Shown here piece after piece: positions 48,830-64,000 of a stretch of DNA of 64,000 bases; position 1 is the stretch's first letter; every line of letters begins with the position of its first letter. This DNA comes from Megalobrama amblycephala (taxonomy: Eukaryota > Chordata > Actinopteri > Cypriniformes > Xenocyprididae): the NCBI RefSeq assembly GCF_018812025.1, contig NC_063054.1, forward strand, positions 30,617,806-30,681,805, written 5' to 3'. Under the pieces are notes generated by a model. That model saw only the letters and a list, made by a program, of their open reading frames with translations. It made no database searches and was not told the origin of the DNA. The position numbers were made by a program, and so were the translations under genes.

Positions 48830-48853
48830 CATATACATACATATATATATATA
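48773..48853. repeat. (AC)n(AT)n microsatellite
   Basis: AC run followed by AT/ATAC repeats. Confidence 0.95.
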
Positions 48854-49307
48854 CTGCATGAATCCTTTTTAATTTGTGATAATTTTGCACTGATAAGGGA
48901 CAATACAAACTATGAAAACATATTTTGTTACATAAACAGTTTATACACAGAACAAACTTAAATTTTCGATTCATCAAAATATCCATCATTAGCAGCAATC
49001 TGACCTAAATTGGGTTCTAATTGGTTCATTGTATTCTAAACTTAATTGTTGAAGTTGTCAATCAGTTTGTGCTGACCCAAAAATCCTTTACAAACCTAGG
49101 CCAAGTTTAAACCAGTAACCAGGTGTCACAGCTGGCAAAGGGGCATGTCTGACTTTGACATGTATATATTGCCATTATTATGTAATCAAAATAAAAATTA
49201 TTATTGCTGGACTTCAATGATAATGTCAAGTTACTTTAATGTATTTGCACCAAAAAGTGATTAGGATTTACGCTGATATCATCCAAAACCACGCTTTGCC
49301 CGGGGTG

Positions 49308-49468
<161 letters not shown>

Positions 49469-51067
49469 CAGTTGTGGCCAGAATTATTAGCCCCCTTCAT
49501 AAATATGATCAAAGATGACTCTAAAAATAAATCTCCATTGTTTATCCTTTTGATCTTTAATTCATAAAATTAGCAAAAATCTAACCTTTCACTGAAGGAA
49601 AAGAATTGAAAGTGGGGGGGAAATAACACTAAGAAATAAATGTTTTTCTCCAAAACACGTTGCCCACAATTATTAGCACCCTTTTATTCAATACTTTTTG
49701 CAACCTCCTTTTGCTAAGATAACACCTCTGAGTCTTCACCTATAACGCCTGATGAGTTTGGAGAACACCTGAGGAGAGATCAGAGACCATTCCTCCATAC
49801 AGAATCTCTCCAGATCCTTCAGATTCCCAGCTCCATGTTGGTGCTTCTTCTCTTCAGTTCACTCCACTCATTTTCTTTAGGGTTCAGTTCAGGGAACTGG
49901 GATGGCCATGTCCGAAGCTTCATTTTGTGCTCAGTGACCCATTTTTGTGCTGGTTTTGATGTTTGTTTTGGATCATTGTCTCGACGGATGATCCAACCAT
50001 AGCCCATTACAAGATTTCTAGCAGAAGTGGTCAGGTTTAGATTTTTTATCTGTTGGCATTTGATAGAATCCATGATACGATATATCTGAACAAGTTGTCC
50101 AGGACCTCCAGCACAAAAATAGGCCCACAACATTAAAGATCCAGCAGTATATTTAACTGTGGGCATGGGGCACTTTTTATCCATGTGTCCACCAAACCCA
50201 TCTGGTGGGTTTGCTGCCAAAAAGCTATTTTTTTAGTTTCATCTGACCATAGAAGCCGGTCCCGTTTGAAGTTCCAGTTGTGTCTGACAACTGAATATGC
50301 TGGAGATTGTTTCTGGATGAGAGCAGAGGATTTTTCTTGAAACCCTCCCGAACAACTTGTGGGGATGTAGGTGCTTTTGATAATTTTTTTTAGGCTTTCT
50401 GACCCAGAGACTCAACTAATTTCTGCAATTCTCCAGCTGTGATCCTTGGAGAGTCTTTGGCCACTCAAACTCTCCTCCTCACTTCACATTAGGACGATTT
50501 AGACACATGTCCTCTTTCAGTCAGGTTTGTAACATCTTTAGTTGATTGGAACTTCTTAATTATTGCCCTGATAGTGGAAATGGGGATTTTCAATGCTTTA
50601 GCTATTTTCTTACAGCCACTTTCTATTTTGTGAAGCTCGACAATCATTTGCTACACATCAGAACTATATACTTTGTTTTTTCTCATTGTGATGAATGATT
50701 AAGGGAATTTGGTCTTCGTGTTTCCTAATGTTTATACTGCTGTGGAACAGGAAGTCATGGCTGGACAATTTCATGTTCATGATCACCCCGGTGAGCTAAA
50801 AATTTTAAATATGAATGGGAATATACTTCAGAGATATTTTACTCATAAAAAATTCTAGGGGTGCTAATAATTGTGGGCAACGTGTTTTGGAGAAAAACAT
50901 TTATTTCTTAATGTTATTTTCCCCCCACTTTCAATTCTTTTCCTTCAATGAAAGGGTTAGATTTTTGCTCATTTTATGAATTAAAGATCAAAAGGATAAA
51001 CAATGGAGATTTATTTTTAGAGTCATCTTTGATCATATTTATGAAGGGGGCTAATAATTCTGGCCAC

Positions 51068-51070
<3 letters not shown>
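49469..51070 (-). mobile_element. Tc1-like DNA transposon inside the last mannosidase intron
   Basis: About 1.6 kb with inverted termini CAGTTGTGGCCAGAATTATT and the matching complement ending near 51070. The inverted repeats are about 200 bp each. Both ends abut alternating AT arrays (49339-49430, after a short CATA spacer, and 51071-51146), so the TA duplication cannot be resolved from array sequence. The transposase is on the minus strand, the same strand as the host gene. The internal parts of its inverted repeats resemble those of the 7109-8281 element, so the two belong to related families. Confidence 0.92.
49736..50686 (-). pseudogene. Degenerate Tc1 transposase
   Basis: The N-terminal segment begins at an ATG (50684-50686) with MRKNKVYSSDV, then a TAG. 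The helix-turn-helix region (LHKIESGCKKIAKALKIPIS) follows. A central stretch is broken by stops and shifts. A 133-codon open part (49819-50220) holds the C-terminal catalytic half: Asp in RRDNDPKQTSK and Glu in NPKENEWSELKRR, 34 residues apart. A frameshift near 49820 leads to the tail FSKLIRRYR ending at 49736. It is inactive as it stands. Confidence 0.9.

Positions 51071-51146
<76 letters not shown>
51071..51146. repeat. (AT)n array at a Tc1 right end
   Basis: Pure AT starting at the Tc1 terminus. Confidence 0.95.
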
Positions 51147-51150
<4 letters not shown>

Positions 51151-52191
51151 AATTCAGGTTTAGGTACAAAGTCTATGAAACATGTTCCCCTATTTCAAGT
51201 GTGACAGTGCAGAAAAGTAATGGCACACCTTCTGATCAACAAACTGCTCTCATTTATGTCTATAGCACAAAGGGGAGAATAGTCAGATGGCAAAGTTTAA
51301 TACTTATGCACAATAGTAAAAACACAAACATTGCTAATTATCTCAATAAATATAGCTCTTAAAATCTAAATGATTACTTTGTAAACAAAGCATGAACATC
51401 CCCCAACTAAGTGCTGATGAATTAAAACGGTCTCTGCCAAGTAAAACACTGCCAAGACAACAGCAACGTAAATAAAGGATGAAGACTACAAAGTACAAAA
51501 AGTCTGAACATTTTACTTCCTTTGGCTGAGAGTCATAGCTAAAGGACATTGTTTCACAAGTGAAGGCCATAATTCAAAACCTGCAGCCAAGGAGGAAAAA
51601 AAGGTTTATTTGGAAAGCCGGATGACACTCGTTAAAAATTACAGTCTATAAACTTTAGCTGGAGACGGTGATGCTGATGCCCGTTTCCTGATGAAGTTGT
51701 GACCTTGATAATATGGCTTCTAACCCTTCCTCCCTCTCAGTTCCCTCTCTGAACATGCATTGGCTGGAGATTCGTTGATGAAAGGCTCTCTTTTCCACTG
51801 CCCCTCTGAAAATATAAACTGTTGACCTCAGGCCTCCAGAGTTAAAGCTAAATCATGCGTGTCCACTAGATGAACCACTCCTGGCGGCTTAAACTGCACC
51901 TGGCCTCCTTCCACAGCCAGTATGATCTTCAGACCTTCAGTTTTAATGCTCTGCCAATGGGTAGAAAGAAACTGGAAGGTGAAGGCCAATTATAAATGAG
52001 ACTAAGCAGCTTTTTTAAATGACAGAGGTGACAACAGTATCACACTGCATCTGCAAGTGAAATGGACCCAACAGCCATCAAGCTAAAATCCTCTTAAATT
52101 TTATTTTTGGGCCATTTTTAAAGTCACCATGAAATCAACATGGACAATTCTTGTTTTTTTATGGAATATTGCAGTATTTATTGTACTGTAA

Positions 52192-52440
52192 GTGATTCAT
52201 CCCTCATAATCTTTAACCAATAACTTCCCCTCCCCCTCTTGTAGCGTCATCTTTTCTCTTCTCTGATGACGTGTTTATTGACATGAGGGCGGGACAACCT
52301 GTCACTCACATCCAAACATTCAACCAGCCAATCAATTCCCCATGGACAAAATCAAGTCCCGTCCTACTTTTCTTTTTTCTTGTTCAAGAAGCCGTTTCAC
52401 TCAGATGTCACAACTTCAGTTTCGTGCCAACTTTAATGAT
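52192..52440. repeat. Dispersed repeat, copy 2
   Basis: Direct counterpart of 40160-40440, lying inside the last mannosidase intron. Confidence 0.75.
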
Positions 52441-53424
52441 GGAGATAGTTGAGTGGAGGGGTCTTCTGGTTTTGTCTAAAAAACTAGACAAATGTAATTA
52501 TGAAGCAAAATGGGGTTTTGGTAATTTGTTTTGGATCACAATGAGTTTCATTTTATGAAAAGAAAAAAAAGCGATTAAAATTACTCGATTAATAAAATGA
52601 ATCGCATATCAAATTTAGCTTAGAAAGTACCTCAAAAGATAAAGTCATTATTGTTTAAAGCATCAAATAGACATTTCAAAAAGTAGCTTAAAAAAATAAA
52701 TATTTTATTTGATTCAACAGAGTTTATTATACATACATTTTTAGACCATGAGCTTGAGTAAATTATGACAATTTTCATTTTTGGATAAACTATATGTTTA
52801 ATTATTATTATTATTATTATTTTTAAAATAAGCGGCCGATTATTCAGGAGTGAAGTAAATCCAATTCACCCAATTCGTTCCAAACGTGGATTCAGAAATG
52901 AAACGCTGCTGTGTTTTGCTCAGCTATTTTAAACGACTGTGTTGTTCTGCTTTGTCTTTATATTTTTGTGGTCAAAATTGAGCAAAACAGACAATATTGT
53001 GTCTAAAATAACAATATTAACTTAGGATTTATTGAACTATTGTATAAAATCAGTATTGCATTTGCACCCATGCACTTCTGGACATGTGCGATATTGCGCT
53101 TGTTACTCATGTGATATAGCTATATCATATGATGTAAATATGAGACAAAAACATGTTTGCCCCCATATATTGAATTTTAGGGACATTCTAGCTGCATTCT
53201 ATAGGCTCCATCGTGCAGTGAGTTGCATCATATTCGTCATCAGTGAACAGCATGAAATGTCAGATGACCTACGTATATCTGGGGTAGGGCAAGAGCGTTA
53301 AAAATTTTATTTATAACTTTATTTTATATTATTTTTTACCGTAATTACTTAATCTAATTAACACTTTATATCAACAGCCATAATCATAATATAGCTATAT
53401 CGTTTTTTGTGGTGAATAGGCCTT

Positions 53425-53510
53425 AAGTCATACAGGTTTGGAATGACATGAGGGTGAGTAAATGAACAAATTTTCAATTTTTAGAGTGAGCTATCCCTTT
53501 AGTGGTTCAG
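53425..53510. repeat. Terminus of a dispersed repeat (GGGTGAGTAAATGA)
   Basis: GGAATGACATGAGGGTGAGT followed by a degenerate GAGCTATCCCTTTA is the inverted form of the terminus at 13411. Only the end is present. Confidence 0.65.
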
Positions 53511-54473
53511 CATGTGAAGCGAAGCAGATGTAGTGGGCTGAAGTGAGCATGTTAAAGAGCACAGTCATGCCCACAAACACATTGAGAGCATTTCTATGAA
53601 CAGGAAACTGTGATCCCTCAGCCCGCCAGACAGTCTGGCTCTGAAGAAGATTCATTACTTAATACGCACTTACTGTGCAAAAGAGGCGAATGCAGCCAAA
53701 AGCAACAGAATGAGAAACAACCAGAATAAGAGCGAAGAAAAAGCCAAAAGCAGAGGTTTCTGGATGCGCTTACTCTCTCTCAAAGAATTGCTAAGTCTTT
53801 TCTGTGTTCAATTGTCTGCGTTGTGCTCCTCTTGGCCAAAGGGCAAGCACTCCTCCAGAGTATTAAAGGCAGGAGAAATGGAGAGCCACTGTCTGCCGTG
53901 GCAGGATGAGACTCGAATAGTGATTTCCCCTTAAACCGCAATCAAACGGGAGGAGAACTGGGAAAAGATACCCCAAAAAACAGGATACAGAAGAGCACTG
54001 CGACCTCGCTAACTCCTCAGCTCTTCATTTTGGGCCCTGACGGAGGAAATGACTTGCTCTTTATTCCTTCCTTTCATTTATCATTGTCTTTAATGATGAA
54101 TGTTGTGCGATATGGATGCCAGTGAATGAGTTCCAGCTGTCACAGTCTTGTGTCTCAGTCATTTCACCTTGACAGTGACGATTCTCACTCTTGACAGAGA
54201 AATGGCTCTATTGACTACATTCTGAGTGAACATCTCTCTCTAGTCAATCATTGCAGAAACACAAGTTCTCTTATAACATGCCCTATCTTTAATTCACAGA
54301 ACATTTGATATGTATTGCACAACAAAGTGGCAAGAGGTTTCTGAAAAATCTAAATCTAATTGGCTGGCTGATCTGATTTCAAGGACTCAACCTCAGTGTT
54401 CTAATATACAAAGATGCGTTTACTAGCTTATTATGTTTCGCCTCAAAATCAAAAGACAAATACAAAAACACAC

Positions 54474-54810
<337 letters not shown>

Positions 54811-54935
54811 AATACATTTTGGGAGAAATGTGCTCAACTGTCATGAATATAGTATCACAAAGCAAAAGCTATAAGCATTTAAGCTTTCCCAACCCTGCGG
54901 CAGTGAGCTGTGTGTGTGTGTGTGTGCTGTACTCA

Positions 54936-57846
<2,911 letters not shown>

Positions 57847-58504
57847 CTACAAACAGAACAGAAAATGAAGACTGGAGATCACTTTAAGTTGTTTTTAATG
57901 TCAATTTCTTCACTCTGTGTTATTTATACTGTGTGGGTTTAAAGGAACTTTGTCCTTGTTTGCACTTGTTTTGTTTACCTAATACAAAAGGGTACATTCA
58001 AGGCTTCAGAGTGATTTCATTCTCTCAAAAGCATCATATGAACAGTTCAAGGCCCAGGGTATGGAGATATCAGGGTCACAGCTGTGTGCCAGCGTTGTGT
58101 ATTTACAGAAGCATCACATACATGGGAAATGAGATTCTTATCTGTCTGGAAAAGGGCCTCGGTGCATTTGAATGGAAAACCGGAGACATTCATCACCATG
58201 GTACCAAAGGCACGTAAGGAAATAAGTAAAGCGTCTGACTCTCTCTTTTTCTTGCATCACTCCCTTTGTAATCTTATTTCATCATTTCATCTTGGAGAAA
58301 CTGAAAGAAGTAACAGTACTTAACATTTTTTTAGTATGTTGAATAATGTATTGTAGCTTTTCATGTAATGATGGCATTTTTGTAAACAAGTAGCAGGGTA
58401 GATGCCACATTGATGTTTTTTAATTGAATTAAAGAGTAGGATAAGTAATTAATCAAACATAGAATGAAAAGTGTTCCATTTTGGATCTTGTGTCACCCTA
58501 AAGC

Positions 58505-58680
58505 AGGGGTTCTCAAACTTTTTGAGACCAGGGACCCCTTAGAGTGGAGAAAATTTTCCATAATTATAACAGTAATTAAGCATATGCTTGCTACAGTTTG
58601 CACTCTTGTAATCAAAAAGCATCTAATTAATTGAAATATACAATTTATTAACAATAAAAGTTTAACAAAAAAAAAAAAAA
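58505..58680. repeat. hAT-like left terminus
   Basis: CAGGGGTTCTCAAACTTTTT followed by GACCAGGGACCCCTT is a typical hAT end with a small internal palindrome. No matching right end or 8-bp duplication was found, so the element is probably truncated. Confidence 0.6.
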
Positions 58681-59008
58681 ATTTTTTAGGGCCATATGAA
58701 ATCAGTTTTATTTTTTCTCATTTTCCCCTCAATTTAATTTGAATTAAATTTGAATAATTATGAAGCATGTCTTTAAATTTAATTAAACCTTTAATTAAAT
58801 TTATTATCAAAAATGGTGGTAATTAAATGAAGGCATGAAACATTAACAATTACTCTTTTAAATATATTAAAAAAAAACAATTCCATTTATTTTTTGGCAA
58901 AAAAAAAAAAAAAAAAAAAAGAAAAGTGCTGCACAACAGAGGTTTACTGTTAAAATTAAAACATGGAAGAAAAATTGTGTGATTATTCCTTAACATTCAC
59001 AGGTTGGG

Positions 59009-59026
59009 AAACGCGCCGGCGCGTTT
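59009..59026. other. 18-bp perfect palindrome, CpG-rich
   Basis: AAACGCGCCGGCGCGTTT is self-complementary and stands out in AT-rich DNA. It may be part of an old element's promoter region or chance; no partner sites were seen. Confidence 0.6.
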
Positions 59027-59999
59027 TAGTAGATTTTCTTCACATAGCAGCAAACTCAACTTAAAATACTTTTTGTCATAGAGATAGAAGTAATATCAAT
59101 TGAAACTATAGAATGTCTTTTATTTGTGTACACTCACAGCAAAAACTAAATGTTGTGCTTTTTGCAAAATAAAGAAAACTAACATGATGCGCGACCTGTC
59201 ATCTCTCTCGGAACAAAGTCCAATCTGATACTCTCTCAGAAAATGAACTAACTTAGTGAATACTTATCACACAAAAATGAGATATATGTCTAAAGAAACG
59301 TTGAAATGTCAGGTTTTAAATCATGCAAGTTAAATCGTAAACTAATATTCTCTGTTTATGTAACCTGTTTGAAAAGAGAGCGATGTCAGTCTTTCACGAC
59401 TCAGCTCATTATCCACTAATGCGGCGACGCCCACGGAGCACGTGCAGCTTTCAAACGCAAATTCTGAGGCGATTAGTGCAACAGGGAGTGAAAAATGCAT
59501 CGAGCTTAGTCAGTTTCATCGTTCTGAGATGCGGTGAGGAATAATTCTAAAAGGATTTACCTCAGAGGAAGAGCATGAATGTATTCAATTCCATTTCGAG
59601 GATCAACTTGATTAAGAAGAAAGGTTCGTTTTTTATCCCTAAATTCTTTATTCTAATCGCAATCCTGAATCCTGTACGTTCTGTGCCTCTGTGTGAATGA
59701 TTAATGGCTTTTCCCAAAAAAATATTACTATACTGAGATGAGTGAAATCGACTGAAATATGTAAAATACTGAAATAAAATGTGTTAACATATTAAATGGC
59801 ACATTAACATTTATAGGCATTTATATATAACATTTATATATAACAAATAAGATACATAAAATTTCATAGCAATATGAATGTTTAGACAATATTTCCTTTG
59901 GCCTGTTTTGGACAGATTATGAAGAGTTTACTGTAAAATAGCCTATATAGTGCCACATCATGAAGCTTTAGTTCGCAAGGTATGATGAAAGCTTTGCAT

Positions 60000-60190
60000 C
60001 ACAGAAATAAATTATATTTTAAAGTATATAACATAGAAAACCATTATTTTAAATTGTAATAATATTTCACAGTATTGCTGTTTTTTCTGTATTTTTGATT
60101 AAATAAATGCAGGCTTGATGAGCATGAGACTTCTTTCAAAAGCTAGCCTCTGTTTTGTTTGACAACACTTCAAATGTCAACAGGAAGTTA
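60000..60190. repeat. Dispersed repeat, partial copy of the same family
   Basis: It contains AATATTTCACAGTATTGCTG, GCAGGCTTGATGAGCATGAG and ACTTCTTTCAAAAG, matching inverted blocks of 14755-15112. It lies within the partial mannosidase intron. Confidence 0.7.
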
Positions 60191-60702
60191 CTCCACTCAG
60201 GTAAACTTTAAGAAAAAAAAAAAAAGATATATTTCTTTTGTCATTGCATTCTTTCTTAGTTCACTCAGTCACATTCCTGTCTGAATGGCTCATTATGTGG
60301 CTCATTAGGGGCAGGGTCTTAATCTCCTCAGGTGTGAATCACAGCATTATTCATGAAGATTTACGCCTCTTCGCATACGGCCTGTGTAAACAAAAAGTGT
60401 CTTAAAATTGGTGATTTTCGTTTTTTTGCAGAATCTGTTAGTTGAGATCACGAAGAAGCATCTCCATGTTTTAGGTAGCAGTATTGGTTTATTTAAAAGC
60501 GTACATTTTGAGGTTGAAATCGGCTTGTTTTTCTGGGATTCTATCTCACAGTAGGGGCGTGTCATTGTCTGTTTGTATTTCCATACTGGAATCGGATACG
60601 CCGGCTTTTGTTTCTTTTGTTATTGCCGCTGCCCTCCAAGGAAAGCGTGGCTACTTATTTATGCAGCGCTCTGGCCGGCTCTAGCTGATATCAAAATTTA
60701 AT

Positions 60703-60957
60703 GAAGATGGACGCCGCAAAGAATATCGCAGATGAGCTGAACCGTGGCCGTTACACCGAAAATGTTTTGAAGTACAACATACGGCTGGATTCTTTAGCTG
60801 CGTAAAAAAGAGTGGCAGGACATGCGAATTATTGTACATTTAGAGGCAAACAGACGCATAGTAGTGCAAACTTCGGAGATGGTTACATCCACAAAGAAGA
60901 GAAAGTGTGCCCGAACAACTTATTTCATTGGAGGCAACGAGATCTTTTCTGTTTCTT
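60703..60957 (+). pseudogene. Unrecognised exon-like segment
   Basis: An ATG at 60703-60705 opens MDAAKNIADELNRGRYTENV and continues LKYNIRLDSLAA to a TAA. A second frame (60822 onward) reads MRIIVHLEANRRIVVQTSEM and a basic KKRK stretch, then meets a GTGAGT donor-like site near 60961. The composition is more GC-balanced than its surroundings. I do not recognise the protein. Position within a repeat-rich intron suggests a broken transposon exon; host coding function is unlikely because of the stop and frame change. Confidence 0.35.
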
Positions 60958-62446
60958 ATGGGGTGAGTTTCCATAAACATCAAAGTTTGTCGTTTTGTGT
61001 TCATTCTAAGAACACGTAGGCTACACGTTATCTCATGTGTCTTTTGCTATTAGCTAGCTCAGGACTGTTGTTTTATTTGTAATCGTTAGCATCGTATCAC
61101 TTGCCAAAAACCCCCATTACTATAATGGGCTTTTAGATGGTAATGTTAGCATGTTAATTTGAATAACGCTTCAACTGCTTGAATTGACTGGTGTGAATGA
61201 CTTAGCTCATGTAAAACCTTACTATTCTTGAATTGAATGTTACGCTAATAATTTTAGCCAGTTACTACTTAATATTCTTAACAAGGATTTACTAATGCAA
61301 TAGTAAATGTATCAGATTAAATTCCTACGTAAGTAAAAGTATAAAGTATCCGTAGCCGTAAAATGTGCGTTATAAGTCAAAAGTAAAAGTATTTATTGAA
61401 GAGTTTAATGTACAGGATTTTTTAAATCCTTTGACTCAAACCAGGTCTAACCACTAACTGAGGTCTAAACCAGGACTATACGGTTATCACAGAATCCTGT
61501 TAAAAAAGTCCTAATGTCAAAAAAGATAAATTACTGACATTTACAATGCACATTATCCTTTATTATTAATAGTATGCGGTCCGATTTTTCCCGTTGCGTC
61601 TGTCGTTGCTATGCAACCATGCAGCTTTACAGGGGGTATGGCTTATCTAAATGAGATGTAAATGAGCCCTTTTGTCACTCCCAGCAGGTGAGAACAGGTG
61701 AGAACTGCAAAATTAGAGGTCATTTTCTGCCCTTTGAGCATTTTTGAGTGCCTACCTTCAAATGGCCACAACTTCTCCAAATATTATCGCCTGTTTCTAA
61801 ACTGATGACTGACACTACAAATATTCTACCTATGATTGAGATTTTAAATCCAACACATGCATATCCGTAATTCTCTCAAAAATACAAACAAATACATACT
61901 TGTTGCTCACATATTATTGTAGCCTAGTTTCTGCTGAATACAGTGTAATGAGACACTTGTCATTAATGTGTTTATAAAACAACTGAAAAAAGCACAAATG
62001 TCAGGGCATGTCAAAACTACACCAGGACCCCAAATCAGCCTCAGACTCCAGAGGGTTAAAAATAAGCTTTTAATAATTGCATTATTACTATTATTATAAC
62101 TGTGAGATGTACATTCTACTGTACAATAGTAATACATTTATAATTTCTTCAAGTTAAACCAAACTTTTATTTTGATTTTGAGTTTCTGTGTGCAGATATG
62201 ACGATAGTTTTATCAAATTAAATGGTGAAATGCTGGTTAAGTGATTAAGTTCATGTGTTCATGTCCTCATATAGTGAGATGGAAGATGCTAAAACACCAC
62301 AAGCATCGCGTGTACTTAAGTGTGTATAGACGAAATTCACATAGAGAATCGCAGAACGTGAAGTGACAATGAAGTGAAGGCCAAGTATGGTAATCCATAC
62401 TTGGAATTTGTCTGCATTAGTTAAGGAGCAGTGAGTAGTGAACACA

Positions 62447-62448
<2 letters not shown>

Positions 62449-62526
<78 letters not shown>
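62449..62526. repeat. (AC)n microsatellite
   Basis: About 38 AC units, nearly pure. Confidence 0.97.
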
Positions 62527-62529
<3 letters not shown>

Positions 62530-63387
62530 CAAACTGTGAGCTTTAATATTAACAGACGCTAGTGCATATTGCAATTTTATTAAGTATACAGTCCTACTTT
62601 TGATTTAATCATCCAAATCATCCAACGATTTGACTGCACTGACACTATTGGATGAGAATTGAACTGAGCTGGACGATGACAAAACTGTTTTCTGCAGAAC
62701 TGCTTTATAAGACGAAATTAAGTCATTTAATAATTGATGATCTTTACAACAGAACTGAATCGACATTGAACTGTCTTCAGCTGAACGATGACACTATTTA
62801 GCTAGCTGTAAAGTAGCTCCTCCAACACTATTTTGGCACAAAAAAGGGAGACTTTAGCATTTAGCATTGCTCTAACAACAGGAACTCAATCTACTGCGAT
62901 ACGTCAACAGTCATTGCCGTAATGTGCTTATTTTTCCCAATGGTGCAAATAATTAAATGCTACAGCTGAGAGGTGTGGATGAAAGGAGATGATTGAGCGG
63001 CCTATCCATGGTTAGTGAGATAAATTAGGTGAAATCAGGCTGTAAAGAGAGAGTTAAAGGCCTGATAAAGAGATTTCTGTAATGGTAATGAATGTCTGGG
63101 TAAAATGGTGGACCGAACGGCTATGCTATAAGCCCTCTCTGAAGGTGACCGACATAATGCACTTTTCTTTTCTTGGATGATTGGCCTGGAGTCCAAAGAG
63201 TGTGTGTGTTCGAGTCACTCCAGGGAGTCACCCAGACAGACGGCCAGAGGGACAACATTATCTTAGGCAGGTTGAGATGGTGCTCTCTAATGAAAGTGAG
63301 GATTGAGTTTGCGGTCTGTAACAATCAGTCTGCACCAGCTTTCCATAGCTCTCACGGACAGCTATAGCAGAACGCTGGTGGCAGCTT

Positions 63388-63530
63388 ACACACACACGCA
63401 CACACACACACGCACACACGCACACGCACACACACGCACGCACGCACGCACGCACACACACACGCACGCACACACGCACACACACACGCACACACACACG
63501 CACACACACACGCACACACACACACACACG
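63388..63530. repeat. (AC)n/(ACGC)n microsatellite
   Basis: AC repeats interspersed with CG-containing variants over about 140 bp. Confidence 0.95.
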
Positions 63531-64000
63531 TTACATTTCAACAGATGGACACTATGAAGAGGAATTGCAACTCAATGTAGATTCTTTCAGTATTCACATT
63601 GGAAAAACTGGACATGGAAACTTGAGGAGAAACATACAACAATACAGAACAAGCATTAAATAAACTTTAGTCCAACTAGATGTTTAATTGAATTTGTGAA
63701 TGTCAAATGAGCTGTAAGATTAGAAATCCAGTTTTGTTTTATTTATTTTTTTTAGATTTATTGAAGTATATTTGGATCGCTCTACCAAAAACAATAAAAC
63801 AGAAATGAGAACTGAATTGAGCTATAGCGAACATGATGGACAACTGCAATTTAAATTTGAATTTAAGGACGTATAAATAAAATGTAATGAAAGCCTTGTA
63901 GTTTTAAATAATACATTTTCATTTTTTCAGTATGAATTTACCATAAACAGAAATATTTGAAAATACTGATAATCAATATTTGAAATGACACCTATAGAAT

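Larger units (their letters stand above)
57847..64000 (-). other. man1a1: Partial upstream intron of the mannosidase gene, open at the window edge
   Basis: The next exon upstream in this gene family encodes a conserved block around GGLGDSFYEYLLKAW. I looked for it on the minus strand and did not find it, so this intron is at least 6.1 kb. It holds a hAT-like terminus at 58505, an unidentified exon-like segment at 60703-60957, a dispersed repeat at 60000-60190, and (AC)n arrays at 62449-62526 and 63388-63530. Confidence 0.7.

Overview
This is vertebrate nuclear DNA, almost certainly from a teleost of the carp/zebrafish group (Cyprinidae or a close relative). The evidence is a split glycosyl hydrolase gene with ordinary GT-AG introns, AT-rich intergenic DNA packed with dinucleotide microsatellites, and many Tc1-like, hAT-like and short inverted-repeat elements of the kinds common in those fish. 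Nothing here is bacterial: there are no operons, CRISPR arrays or insertion sequences, and most long reading frames are translated microsatellites or transposon debris.

Only one host gene can be supported. The right third carries the 3' end of a class I Golgi alpha-1,2-mannosidase gene (glycosyl hydrolase family 47, best fit man1a1) on the minus strand. Its last four coding exons lie at 57627-57846, 56541-56713, 54937-55052 and 48362-48488. Splice phases 0/1/0/2 join them into one open frame giving the C-terminal 211 residues, including the catalytic LRPE glutamate and the calcium-site FNTEAHP motif. A probable 2.6 kb 3' UTR runs to an AATAAA signal at 45773-45778. No earlier exon was found between 57847 and the window end, so that intron exceeds 6 kb.

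Positions 1-45700 hold no host gene that I can recognise. They are a mosaic of mobile elements. (a) There are four Tc1-like elements or fragments left of the gene (7109-8281, about 8338-9870, 20401-20783, 23680-25273) and a fifth inside the last mannosidase intron (49469-51070). The 23680-25273 copy is nearly intact: TA duplications, long inverted repeats, and a DD34E transposase frame broken by one TGA. (b) Two hAT-like elements have perfect 8-bp duplications: 16559-17967 and 27750-29357. (c) Two fold-back elements share a TACGGAAG terminus and have perfect 6-bp duplications (38104-39064 and 41680-43713). They share a central palindrome, but opposite arms are expanded by tandem repeats. (d) A TTAA-flanked element contains a second copy of itself (30133-31861). 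A relative at 41358-44012 was split by one of the fold-back elements. (e) Around 15.2-18.0 kb a THAP zinc-finger exon remnant occurs twice. The second copy sits inside a hAT element and is itself split by a 509-bp CACT-ended element whose empty site is preserved by the first copy.

The rest is dispersed repeat families, microsatellites and single-copy-looking DNA that may hold regulatory sequence. That can be tested only by cross-species alignment.
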